Shown here: piece by piece, positions 1 through 5,904 of the stretch
Numbering within the stretch: position 1 is the stretch's first letter
Layout: the number at the start of each line of letters is the position of its first letter
Source: Candidatus Woesearchaeota archaeon
Lineage (GTDB): Archaea > Nanobdellota > Nanobdellia > CSSed11-243R1
Direction: 5' to 3'
Assembly (NCBI GenBank): GCA_007133845.1
Contig: SLLY01000032.1
Coordinates: 1-6,564 of the forward strand
Length of the DNA: 6,564 nucleotides
Notes under the pieces: model-generated
The model's database searches: none
What the model saw: the letters and a program-made list of their open reading frames with translations, nothing else
Told to the model about the DNA's origin: nothing
Translations under genes and position numbers: made by a program

Positions 1-180
1 ATGTCCAATATGTACTCTATATCTTCCTTTTAATATATTTTTTAATGGCTTGTACACATGAGGATTTTTCAATATTTGCTTAATTTTTTTTCTGACTGCT
101 TCAAATTGCACCCTATCTTTTTTCTTTAATTTTTTAAGTTTTTTAACAATAGAAGTGTAGTCTACTTTATATTCTACCAA
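1..180 (-). CDS. RelE/ParE-type toxin, partial (C-terminus outside window)
   Basis: Reading leftward from 180, 60 codons run open to the window edge. The product is basic and Lys-rich (LKKLKKKDRVQFEAVRKKI, then ILKNPHVYKPLKN, then LKGRYRVHIG). This is the RelE/ParE layout: an N-terminal helical hairpin, a PL(K) turn, then the G-R-YR-hydrophobic core strand. Members of this superfamily are mRNA-cleaving or gyrase-targeting toxins, and the missing C-terminus would be needed to tell which. The start is taken as TTG at 180-178 for two reasons: an in-frame stop lies immediately upstream (183-181), and AAGGAG (194-189) sits eight bases before the TTG. The start overlaps the last seven bases of the antitoxin gene, which suggests translational coupling. 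The family call is from motif reading only. Confidence 0.75.
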   Translation of the reverse strand, partial: MVEYKVDYTSIVKKLKKLKKKDRVQFEAVRKKIKQILKNPHVYKPLKNILKGRYRVHIGH

Positions 181-425
181 TCATCCATCTCCTTATCCAT
201 TTGCTTAATTGTTTTTGCTCTTTTTTTAGAAAGTTTAACGTGTTTTGGTGTCATCGCATCAGCAAATTTTGATTCTATATCTGGTTTAAATTCTCCTCTA
301 AATGCTTCTATTACAAATTCGACAGCTTGGGATTTATTTTCAAAATCAAACTCGACCTTTATTAATTTTAATAATTTATCTACTTTCTTCGGTAATTCTA
401 TCTGAGTCTTAACACATTTTTCCAT
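174..425 (-). CDS. Ribbon-helix-helix antitoxin, DUF2683-like
   Basis: This 83-residue protein begins with a strand-helix-helix pattern typical of ribbon-helix-helix DNA-binding proteins. KTQIELP (6-12) would be the DNA-contacting strand, residues about 13-28 helix A, and the segment from NKSQAVEFVIEAF (about 30-42) helix B. The tail (about 45-83) is charged, as expected for the part that wraps and neutralises the toxin. The RHH part plus tail resembles the archaeal DUF2683 family, recalled and not searched. It lies directly before and overlaps the RelE-like toxin, which is the usual antitoxin-first order. The ATG at 425-423 follows a TATA-like box at a distance fitting a leaderless or nearly leaderless mRNA, with no Shine-Dalgarno. 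Autoregulation through the two palindromes just upstream is likely. Confidence 0.8.
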   Translation of the reverse strand: MEKCVKTQIELPKKVDKLLKLIKVEFDFENKSQAVEFVIEAFRGEFKPDIESKFADAMTPKHVKLSKKRAKTIKQMDKEMDDW

Positions 426-460
426 ATAACATCACGTTATTTTATATAACATTTTGTTAT
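426..460. promoter_or_regulatory. Tandem palindromic operator for the toxin-antitoxin operon
   Basis: Two copies of ATAAC-N5-GTTAT occupy 426-440 and 446-460. The second extends to a perfect 7-base arm on each side of a 3-base centre (445-461). Their centres are exactly 20 bases apart, about two helical turns, so two dimers would bind the same DNA face. They touch the antitoxin start codon and flank its TATA-like box. RHH antitoxins commonly repress their own operon by cooperative binding to such repeated short palindromes; assignment to this antitoxin is inference. Confidence 0.7.
439..449 (-). promoter_or_regulatory. TATA-like box of the antitoxin-toxin operon
   Basis: Read on the minus strand, GTTATATAAAA covers 449-439, between the two palindromes. 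It lies about 15-25 bases before the antitoxin ATG, so transcription would begin at or near the start codon. Binding of a repressor to either palindrome would block TBP access. Confidence 0.5.
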
Positions 461-533
461 AAAAATGTTTTGTTTATTGTTTTTGCATAAAAAGCAATCT
501 TTAAATCAAAATTTTACAAAATCATATTAATCT

Positions 534-549
534 TCGAAAAGTTTATAAA
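534..549 (+). promoter_or_regulatory. BRE/TATA promoter of psmB
   Basis: The purine-rich stretch CGAAAA (535-540) followed by GTTTATAAA (541-549) is a good archaeal BRE plus TATA box. A start site about 25 bases downstream (near 570) leaves a short leader. GGATGAT (582-588), close to the archaeal GGTGAT ribosome site, precedes the ATG at 592. The same box recurs before the RNA at 4263. Confidence 0.75.
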
Positions 550-591
550 CGCAAATGGAAATTACTTTCATATTAAATTCTGGATGATACT

Positions 592-1221
592 ATGAGTTTA
601 TCAAAAGACGAAACAAAACACGGAACAACAACAATAGGCATGATTACAAAAGAAGGAGCTGTTATAGCGGCAGATAAAAGAGCAACAATGGGATATTTGA
701 TTGCTCATAAATCGGTTGACAAGGTTCTTCCAATTACAGATAGTATTCTTATGACAACCGCAGGAATGGTGGGAGATGCACAAATGCTCGCAAAATATTT
801 GAAAGCAGAATTAGAACTCTATGAAATAAGAAAGGATAAAAAGATTACAATCAAAGCAGCATCAACATTACTTTCCAATATTTTGTATGGTAATAGATTT
901 ACCGTACCATTTTATGTGCAACTTATTCTTGCAGGAAAAGATGATTCTGGATACCATATTTTTTCATTGAGTCCTGATGGAAGCAATTTAAAAGATGATT
1001 ATGTTTCAACAGGAAGTGGAAGTGTTATGGCATATGGCGTTCTTGAAGACAAATACAAAAAAGACATGAGCTTAGAAGAAGGAATAAGTTTAGCAGCAAG
1101 AGCATTAAAATCTGCAATGGCTCGTGATGTTGCCTCAGGAAATGGAATCGATATTTTCACAATAACAGAAAAAGGAATAGAAAAAGTTTCAGATAAAAAA
1201 ATAGAAAAAATCATAAAATAA
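592..1221 (+). CDS. psmB: Proteasome beta subunit
   Basis: This is the catalytic subunit of the archaeal 20S proteasome, an N-terminal threonine hydrolase that degrades proteins fed in by AAA+ unfoldases in the cytoplasm. The 209-residue product has an 11-residue propeptide ending in HG, cut before TTT so that Thr12 becomes Thr1. The mature catalytic set is visible: Thr1 (T12), Asp17 (D28 in AADKRAT) and Lys33 (K44 in SVDKV). The GSGS loop (141-144) and the RDVASGNG motif (178-185) carrying the supporting Asp and Ser are also present. Length is normal for the family. It is the first gene of a plus-strand cluster, 19 bases ahead of the FttA gene, with its own strong promoter. The alpha subunit is not in the window. 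Confidence 0.97.
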   Translation: MSLSKDETKHGTTTIGMITKEGAVIAADKRATMGYLIAHKSVDKVLPITDSILMTTAGMVGDAQMLAKYLKAELELYEIRKDKKITIKAASTLLSNILYGNRFTVPFYVQLILAGKDDSGYHIFSLSPDGSNLKDDYVSTGSGSVMAYGVLEDKYKKDMSLEEGISLAARALKSAMARDVASGNGIDIFTITEKGIEKVSDKKIEKIIK

Positions 1222-1240
1222 TTTCTCTAGTGATGTATAA

Positions 1241-3145
1241 ATGAAAAACGGAGATGTATTAGAACAAGTTAAGGAAGAATTACCTTCAGAAGCAAATATT
1301 AGTGACGTTTTTTATGAAGGTGCAAATATTGTTTTGTATACTAAAAATAAAGACTTCTTTCTAGACTCTAAAGATTCGATAAGAAATATTGTTAATAAAG
1401 TAAAGAAAAGGATAGAGTTAAGAATGGATCCTGCCATGCTTGTGCCTCCCGATGAAACACAAGATTTGATTAACGAAATAGTTCCAGAGGATGCAATTTT
1501 AGGTGATGCGTGGTTTGATTACAAACGTTCTATCGCTTTCATAGAAGCTGAAAAACCCGGATTAGTTATAGGAAAAGACGGAGAGATAATGAATAAAATA
1601 AGAGAAAGAACTTTGTGGGTTCCTAAAATAAGAAGGTCTCCGGTTCTCGAATCGAATTTAATAAATACTATTCGTCAAACTTTATTTCAAAATTCAGAAT
1701 ACAGAAGAAATTTCATGAATCAAATAGGAAAAAAAATATATAACACCAAATGGAAAAGAGATTCTGATTATTGGATAAGAATTTCATGTTTAGGTTCCGC
1801 AAGAGAAGTAGGAAGAAGTTGTTTTCTTTTACAAACACCGATATCTAATGTATTAATTGATTGTGGTATTGATGTTGCAGCTAGAGAAGGCGCATTTCCA
1901 TATTTTAATATACCTGAATTTGACATAAATAAACTTGATGCGGTTGTTATATCTCATGCGCATCTAGATCACAGTGGTGCATTACCTCTTCTTTTTAAAT
2001 ATGGATATAAAGGACCTGTTTATTGCACAGAACCTACCAGAGATATTATGACGCTTTTACAATTAGATTATATAGACGTAATACAAAGAACAGGAGAACA
2101 ACCAGAATATACAAGCAGAGAAATTAAAGAAATGATAAAAAATTCTATGTCTTTAGAATTTGACGAAGTTACAGATATAACTGCAGATGTTAGATTAACA
2201 CTTCATAATTCTGGACACGTTCTTGGAAGTTCCATGCTTCATTTTAACATAGGAGAAGGATATCACAATTTCTTATATACAGGAGATTTTAAATATTCTC
2301 CAACTAAACTTTTAGAACCCGCTATAACAAAATTCCAAAGACTTGAAACTGTAATGATGGAATCTACGTATGGTGCAAAGAGTGACGTTCTCCCAACAAG
2401 AGAAGAATGTGAAAAAGAATTAATAGATAATTTAAAAGAAACAATCTCAAACAAAGGAAAAGTTTTAATTCCTGTTTTGGGAGTTGGAAGAGCGCAAGAT
2501 GTAATGTTGATTATTGAAGAAGCTGTTAGAAAAAAAATAATTCCTGATGTTGATATTTATGTAGACGGAATGGTTTGGGATGTTACCGCGATTCATACAG
2601 CATATCCAGAATTTATGAATTCGAATGTTAAAAAACAAATATTTAATCAAGATTCAAATCCATTTGCTTCAAAAATATTTAAAAAAGTAGGTTCACAAAA
2701 AGAAAGAGACGAATTAATTCACAATAAAAAACCATGCATTATAATCGCAACTTCTGGAATGCTTACTGGAGGTTCGAGTGTTTATTATTTTCAAAACTTA
2801 GCTCCAAATAAAAAAAATAAAATAATATTTGTTTCATATCAAGCAGAAGGCACTTTGGGACGCAGAGTTCAAAAAGGAGAGAAACAAGTTGCTGTCGAAA
2901 CATTAAAAGGCAAAACAGAAAGAGTCGAAATCAATAGTTCAGTACATTCTATAGACGGACTTTCAGGACATTCAGATAGGAAACAATTGATGAATTTTAT
3001 AAAAAGGTTAAATCCTAAGCCTAGAAAAGTTATGGTGATGCATGGAGAAAATACTAAATGTTTAGATTTGGCTTCTTCAATACATAAAGTCATGAGAATT
3101 GAAACTGCAGCACCTAGAAATTTAGATGCTATAAAAATTCGCTAA
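1241..3145 (+). CDS. fttA: KH/MBL/beta-CASP ribonuclease, transcription termination factor aCPSF1 (FttA)
   Basis: Archaeal homologue of the eukaryotic cleavage factor CPSF73. It cleaves nascent RNA at U-rich 3' ends and terminates RNA polymerase, acting as a dimer. At 634 residues it has the normal full length. The N-terminal KH region (about 1-145) includes the GKDG loop (111-114). The metallo-beta-lactamase fold starts near 180 and shows the HAHLDH zinc motif (239-244), GHVLGS (325-330, H326) and TGDF (347-350, D349). The beta-CASP part shows MESTYG (373-378), SGMLTGG (505-511), GLSGHSD (573-579, H577) and MHGE (600-603, H601). All metal ligands appear intact, so it should be an active nuclease. 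GTGATG (1230-1235) precedes the ATG. It follows psmB by 19 bases and is probably co-transcribed with it. Confidence 0.96.
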   Translation: MKNGDVLEQVKEELPSEANISDVFYEGANIVLYTKNKDFFLDSKDSIRNIVNKVKKRIELRMDPAMLVPPDETQDLINEIVPEDAILGDAWFDYKRSIAFIEAEKPGLVIGKDGEIMNKIRERTLWVPKIRRSPVLESNLINTIRQTLFQNSEYRRNFMNQIGKKIYNTKWKRDSDYWIRISCLGSAREVGRSCFLLQTPISNVLIDCGIDVAAREGAFPYFNIPEFDINKLDAVVISHAHLDHSGALPLLFKYGYKGPVYCTEPTRDIMTLLQLDYIDVIQRTGEQPEYTSREIKEMIKNSMSLEFDEVTDITADVRLTLHNSGHVLGSSMLHFNIGEGYHNFLYTGDFKYSPTKLLEPAITKFQRLETVMMESTYGAKSDVLPTREECEKELIDNLKETISNKGKVLIPVLGVGRAQDVMLIIEEAVRKKIIPDVDIYVDGMVWDVTAIHTAYPEFMNSNVKKQIFNQDSNPFASKIFKKVGSQKERDELIHNKKPCIIIATSGMLTGGSSVYYFQNLAPNKKNKIIFVSYQAEGTLGRRVQKGEKQVAVETLKGKTERVEINSSVHSIDGLSGHSDRKQLMNFIKRLNPKPRKVMVMHGENTKCLDLASSIHKVMRIETAAPRNLDAIKIR

Positions 3146-3150
3146 TCGAC

Positions 3151-3162
3151 AATATTTTAAAT
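3151..3162 (+). promoter_or_regulatory. Possible TATA element before the CBS-domain gene
   Basis: AATATTTTAAAT lies 24-35 bases before the ATG at 3186 and would place a start site at or near the start codon, giving a leaderless message. A second AT-rich stretch (CTTTATATTA, 3171-3180) is too close. No ribosome site precedes the gene, which fits leaderless transcription, but the element is weak and read-through from fttA is possible across the 40-base gap. Confidence 0.35.
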
Positions 3163-3185
3163 GAGTTCTACTTTATATTATTGCT

Positions 3186-3644
3186 ATGATGAAATATAAA
3201 ATACCTGTAAAAGAGATAATGAGTACTAAGCCAGTATCCACAAAACCAGATGCTGATAGTTTAAGTGCCGCAAGATTAATGGCTAAACACGATATAAGTT
3301 TTTTACCTGTTGTAGAAGATAATATTTTGATTGGTTTAATAACAGAAGGAGATATTCTTAAAAGGGTTTTTATTAAAAATAAAAATCCAAAAAAAGTAAA
3401 GATAAAAGACATAATGACAAAAAAACCCATATCTGTATCACCTGGAGATGATGTTTCTACAGTCGCAGGACTTATGAATTCAAAAAAAATAACAAAAATG
3501 CCTGTAACTGAAGGTGGAAAACTTTTGGGTTGTCTAACAGAAAAAGATATACTTAAAATAGAACCTAGCATAATCGATGTTTTATTTGAAAAATTAAAAT
3601 TAAGAGAACCATCATTAAAAATAACATACTCGAGGGGAGAATAA
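3186..3644 (+). CDS. Two-CBS-domain protein
   Basis: The 152-residue protein is a single Bateman module. CBS1 covers about 7-60 (VKEIMSTKPVSTKPDADS, then HDISFLPVVEDN, then GLITEGDIL). CBS2 covers about 72-124 (IKDIMTKKPISVSPGDDVS, then ITKMPVTEGGK, then CLTEKDIL). A tail of about 28 residues without a recognisable domain follows. CBS pairs bind adenine nucleotides or S-adenosylmethionine and regulate a partner; stand-alone pairs are common in archaea and rarely have a known target. Two ATGs lie in tandem (3186 and 3189) and either could be used. The TAA stop overlaps the ATG of the next gene by one base, so the two are almost certainly translated together and may act together. The ligand cannot be told from sequence. 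Confidence 0.9.
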   Translation: MMKYKIPVKEIMSTKPVSTKPDADSLSAARLMAKHDISFLPVVEDNILIGLITEGDILKRVFIKNKNPKKVKIKDIMTKKPISVSPGDDVSTVAGLMNSKKITKMPVTEGGKLLGCLTEKDILKIEPSIIDVLFEKLKLREPSLKITYSRGE

Positions 3645-4141
3645 TGGAAGAGATATCTGTAACAAGTGCAAGAACAAAATATAACGGACTTTTTGATTTT
3701 GGAGATTACTACAGACTTATGTATGATTTATTTAGAAGCATGGGATATAGTGTTGTCGAACAAAAATATTCACATAAAAATAAACCGACGGGAAATGAGG
3801 TTGAAATTGAATGGCAATGTTATAAAAAAGTCGATGATTATTCTATGTTTAGAATATTTGCAAAAACATTAGTTGTAGGTATGGAAAAAGTTCAAGTTAC
3901 ATTAGAAGGAGTTCAAACAAAAAAAGATAAGGCTGATTGTGAGTTAGAATTAAAATGTTTTATTCAGACAGATTATGAAAATAGATGGGAGACAAGCCCG
4001 TTCTTGAAATTTTTAAAGGGAGTTTATGATACTTATTTTTACAGAGCTACTTTAGAAACATGGCAAGATAAAGTAGCTACAGACATGCACACAGTTGAAA
4101 ACGAAGTAAAAGCATTCTTTAACATGCAGAGGTTTATGTAG
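3644..4141 (+). CDS. Conserved-looking hypothetical protein, translationally coupled to the CBS protein
   Basis: I do not recognise this 165-residue protein. It is soluble, with no signal peptide or membrane segment, and rich in aromatic residues (YYRLMYDLF at 22-30, YDTYFYRATLETW near 127-139). Charged segments that look like amphipathic strands alternate between about 45 and 120 (NEVEIEWQCYKK, MEKVQVTLEG, CELELKCFIQ), and the C-terminus is helical. The pattern helix, several beta strands, long helix could be a START/SRPBCC-like or similar alpha/beta sandwich, but no motif proves it. GAGGGGAG (3632-3639) is a good ribosome site and the ATG overlaps the upstream stop, so the start is firm. 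A partner or target of the CBS protein is the natural guess from context. A hairpin repeat begins one base after its stop. Confidence 0.8.
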   Translation: MEEISVTSARTKYNGLFDFGDYYRLMYDLFRSMGYSVVEQKYSHKNKPTGNEVEIEWQCYKKVDDYSMFRIFAKTLVVGMEKVQVTLEGVQTKKDKADCELELKCFIQTDYENRWETSPFLKFLKGVYDTYFYRATLETWQDKVATDMHTVENEVKAFFNMQRFM

Positions 4142-4142
4142 T

Positions 4143-4184
4143 AACCTTTTTCTTTGTAAAGAAAAAGCTTAACCAAAAAGAAAC
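4143..4184 (+). repeat. Hairpin repeat, copy A
   Basis: Starting one base after the stop codon of the preceding gene, AACC is followed by a nearly loop-less hairpin: CTTTTTCTTT (4146-4155) pairs perfectly with AAAGAAAAAG (4158-4167). CTTAACCAAAAAGAAAC then follows. The same order of parts (AACC, pyrimidine arm, purine arm, CTT-A-CAAAAGAAA) appears at 6174, 6241, 6323 and 6401. Here the distal GGTTG arm found in the tRNA intron copies is missing. It could act as an mRNA 3'-end structure. The 4142-4260 stretch holds no gene. Confidence 0.75.
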
Positions 4185-4190
4185 ATTTGG

Positions 4191-4229
4191 AAAAAGCTTA
4201 ATTAATCAGCAATTATAATCAAAAGAAAC
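4191..4229 (+). repeat. Degenerate second half-copy of the hairpin repeat
   Basis: AAAAAGCTTAA (4191-4201) repeats 4162-4172 exactly, and CAAAAGAAAC (4220-4229) repeats the end of copy A. The two blocks are adjacent in copy A but here are separated by about 18 bases of AT-rich sequence. The pyrimidine arm is absent. It reads as a partial duplication of copy A with an internal insertion. Confidence 0.5.
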
Positions 4230-4257
4230 GTATTTAACTAATTATCAGTAGTAACAA

Positions 4258-4270
4258 CAAAGTTTATAAA
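4258..4270 (+). promoter_or_regulatory. BRE/TATA promoter of the dnaG-upstream RNA
   Basis: CAAAG followed by TTTATAAA (4263-4270) nearly repeats the psmB promoter core. A start site about 25-30 bases downstream falls at about 4290-4294, within a perfect 12-base palindrome (4283-4294) and just before the sequence becomes GC-rich and structured. This supports plus-strand transcription of the following RNA. Confidence 0.7.
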
Positions 4271-4291
4271 CATGTTTGGACACAATATATA

Positions 4292-4485
4292 TTGGCAAGG
4301 CAACACAGACAGGTGGGCCGGTCAACTTCGTGACTCTGGCAATCTAATTGCTGGGCATTGGCATGCTGACAATGTTAAATATGAACGTCGTTTACTCCTA
4401 CCTGATATAGCCCGGCCCGTTAAGGTACTGACCGATTAAGACATTGTCTTATGAGATGAAAGTCAGTTAGTTGCGGGCCATCATG
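4292..4485 (+). ncRNA. Unidentified structured RNA upstream of dnaG (ncRNA or long 5' leader)
   Basis: No ORF of note is present, yet the segment is far more GC-rich than the surrounding coding DNA and is full of complementary segments. Visible stems: GCAAC/GTTGC (4300-4304/4470-4474), GGGCCGG/CCGGCCC (4315-4321/4412-4418), and local hairpins at 4321-4334, 4339-4351 and 4356-4374. Two more are ACTGAC/GTCAGT (4427-4432/4462-4467) and TAAGAC/GTCTTA (4437-4442/4446-4451). These nest into one fold. I could not match it to RNase P RNA, 5S rRNA, SRP RNA or a tRNA by conserved motifs. With no clear terminator before dnaG, it may instead be the 5' part of the dnaG mRNA. Ends are estimates. Confidence 0.6.
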
Positions 4486-4506
4486 CTTAAAAAAATCACA
4501 AATAAA

Positions 4507-4596
4507 GCCATTGGCGAGGATTGTTATCAATTTCACTCATTATCAAAGCAAGATGGTAGCTATTAGCTACTAGTGTAAAACTATTTCTCGCTAGGC
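4507..4596 (+). promoter_or_regulatory. Second folded domain in the dnaG leader
   Basis: GCC (4507-4509) plus GCGAG (4514-4518) can pair with CTCGC (4587-4591) plus GGC (4594-4596), closing a domain of about 90 bases. Inside it GTAGC/GCTAC (4556-4560/4566-4570) forms a hairpin that extends by two more pairs. The domain ends nine bases before the dnaG ribosome site, so it could be the 3' domain of the upstream RNA or a leader element acting on dnaG translation. Confidence 0.4.
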
Positions 4597-4604
4597 AGAT
4601 AAAA

Positions 4605-4609
4605 GGAGG
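4605..4609 (+). promoter_or_regulatory. Shine-Dalgarno of dnaG
   Basis: GGAGG lies seven bases before the ATG at 4617 and is the strongest ribosome site in the window. It fixes the dnaG start and shows the message is leadered. Confidence 0.85.
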
Positions 4610-4616
4610 AATTAAA

Positions 4617-5837
4617 ATGGGAAAAATATCGCCAGTATCTGCGAAATATATAGTTCAAGCAAAAATACATATTGAAGGAGCTGTAGAAAGACCAGATGTA
4701 ATAGGCGCAATCTTTGGACAAACTGAGGGACTTTTAGGTTCTGATTTAGAGTTAAGAGAACTTCAAAAATCTGGAAGAATAGGAAGAATCGAAGTAAAAA
4801 TCGATTCAAAAAAAGGAAAAACAGATGGAACAATAATAATTCCATCATCTATGGATATGACAGAAACTGCAATCGTCGCATCTTCTTTAGAAACAATAGA
4901 AAGGATAGGACCTTGCGATGCTAAAATCAATGTAGAAAAAATAGAAGATGTTAGAACATTAAAAAGAAAATACGTTGTTGACAGAGCTAAATCTCTTTTG
5001 AAAGGGATGATAGACAAAGGACCAGAATCTTCAGAATTGATGGATGAGATAAAGAAAACAGTCAGAACATTAGAAATTACAGAATACGGAAAAGAAAAAT
5101 TACCTGCTGGACCTGCGATTTATGACAGTGAAGATATAATCATTGTTGAAGGCAGAGCAGACGTGATTAATCTTTTAAAAAATGGATTTAAAAACATCAT
5201 AGGTTTAAATGGGACTTCTGTGCCTAATGCAGTAGCAGAACTTTCAAAAACAAAAACAACTACAGTTTTCATTGATGGAGACCGAGGTGGAAATTTAATA
5301 GTAAAAGAATTGTCTCAAGTGGGAGATGTTGATTTTGTTTCAAAGGCACCGGATGGAAAAGAAGTAGAAGAATTGGCAAAAAAAGAAATACATAAATGTT
5401 TGAGAGCAAAAATTCCATTAGATCAATTCAAAGATGAATTGAAATCGAGTAACAATAAACCACAACAACATGAAAAAAAACAAGAACAAAACAAAAGCTA
5501 TGATCAGAAAAATAAAAAATACAAAAAAACTGTAAAAAAAGAAAGAGTTCATCCTGAATACGCCAAGCAATTTAAAGACATGCTTGATGAATTGACAGGC
5601 ACAAGGGGCGCTTATCTTTTAGACGAAGACATGAACATTTTAGGAAAAGTTCCTAAGACTGAATTATACAACACACTGAGAAGTCTTCCAGAAGTTGACG
5701 CGGTCGTGGTTGACGGAGAAATAGACAAGAACATTGTAAGAATAGCAGAAAAATCTAATATAACATATTTAATCGGAGGAAAAGTTTCAGAAAATAGCAA
5801 AAAGGTAAAAATCCTTTCAGCTGAAAATCTGAACTAA
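4617..5837 (+). CDS. dnaG: Archaeal DnaG-like primase / exosome-associated Toprim protein
   Basis: Toprim-domain protein of the bacterial DnaG family. In archaea it is known mainly as a subunit of the RNA exosome, where it helps bind poly(A), and it also has primase activity in vitro. The 406-residue product opens with the typical MGKISPVSAKYIVQAKI and a conserved N-terminal domain (KYVVDRAKSLLKG near 118-130). The Toprim domain spans about 172-255: EGRADV (178-183) holds the catalytic Glu, and FIDGDRGG (218-225) holds the acidic D220 and D222. A Lys/Gln/Asn-rich linker (about 276-310) leads to a C-terminal domain (about 311-406). Length is in the usual range. It is preceded by a long structured leader and followed by a U-rich terminator, so it seems to be transcribed alone. 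Confidence 0.95.
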   Translation: MGKISPVSAKYIVQAKIHIEGAVERPDVIGAIFGQTEGLLGSDLELRELQKSGRIGRIEVKIDSKKGKTDGTIIIPSSMDMTETAIVASSLETIERIGPCDAKINVEKIEDVRTLKRKYVVDRAKSLLKGMIDKGPESSELMDEIKKTVRTLEITEYGKEKLPAGPAIYDSEDIIIVEGRADVINLLKNGFKNIIGLNGTSVPNAVAELSKTKTTTVFIDGDRGGNLIVKELSQVGDVDFVSKAPDGKEVEELAKKEIHKCLRAKIPLDQFKDELKSSNNKPQQHEKKQEQNKSYDQKNKKYKKTVKKERVHPEYAKQFKDMLDELTGTRGAYLLDEDMNILGKVPKTELYNTLRSLPEVDAVVVDGEIDKNIVRIAEKSNITYLIGGKVSENSKKVKILSAENLN

Positions 5838-5860
5838 TTTCTTCTTTTTTTCTTTTTTTT
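5838..5860 (+). terminator. U-rich transcription terminator of dnaG
   Basis: Directly after the TAA, runs of seven and eight T (5845-5851 and 5853-5860) follow shorter T tracts without a hairpin. This is the archaeal U-tract terminator type, the kind of site recognised by the FttA protein encoded in this window. Confidence 0.8.
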
Positions 5861-5865
5861 CTATT

Positions 5866-5880
5866 TCAAAAACTTTTTTA
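5866..5880 (+). promoter_or_regulatory. Promoter of the SRP RNA gene
   Basis: TCAAAAAC followed by TTTTTTA resembles a BRE/TATA pair. Its centre is about 29 bases before the predicted SRP RNA 5' end at 5905, the expected archaeal spacing. The TATA part is not a strong match. Confidence 0.5.
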
Positions 5881-5904
5881 AGCAGTATAATCACCTAATA
5901 TTTA

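Noticed and set aside
2263..3093. Minus-strand ORFs opposite the fttA gene
   Set aside because: They lie entirely over conserved beta-CASP motifs read on the plus strand and have no ribosome sites or recognisable products.
3173..3571. 132-codon minus-strand ORF opposite the CBS gene
   Set aside because: It is the reverse of a clear CBS-domain gene; its hydrophobic composition is a by-product of the AT-rich opposite strand.
3666..3872. 68-codon plus-strand ORF inside the 165-residue gene
   Set aside because: Out-of-frame shadow within a gene that has a good ribosome site and coupled start; no support of its own.
4292..4596. RNase P RNA
   Set aside because: GATGAAAGTC at 4456-4465 and ACAGA at 4305-4309 recall conserved pieces, but they are in the wrong order, and the paired GAAGTCC and GGCTTA elements of the core helix P4 are missing on both strands.
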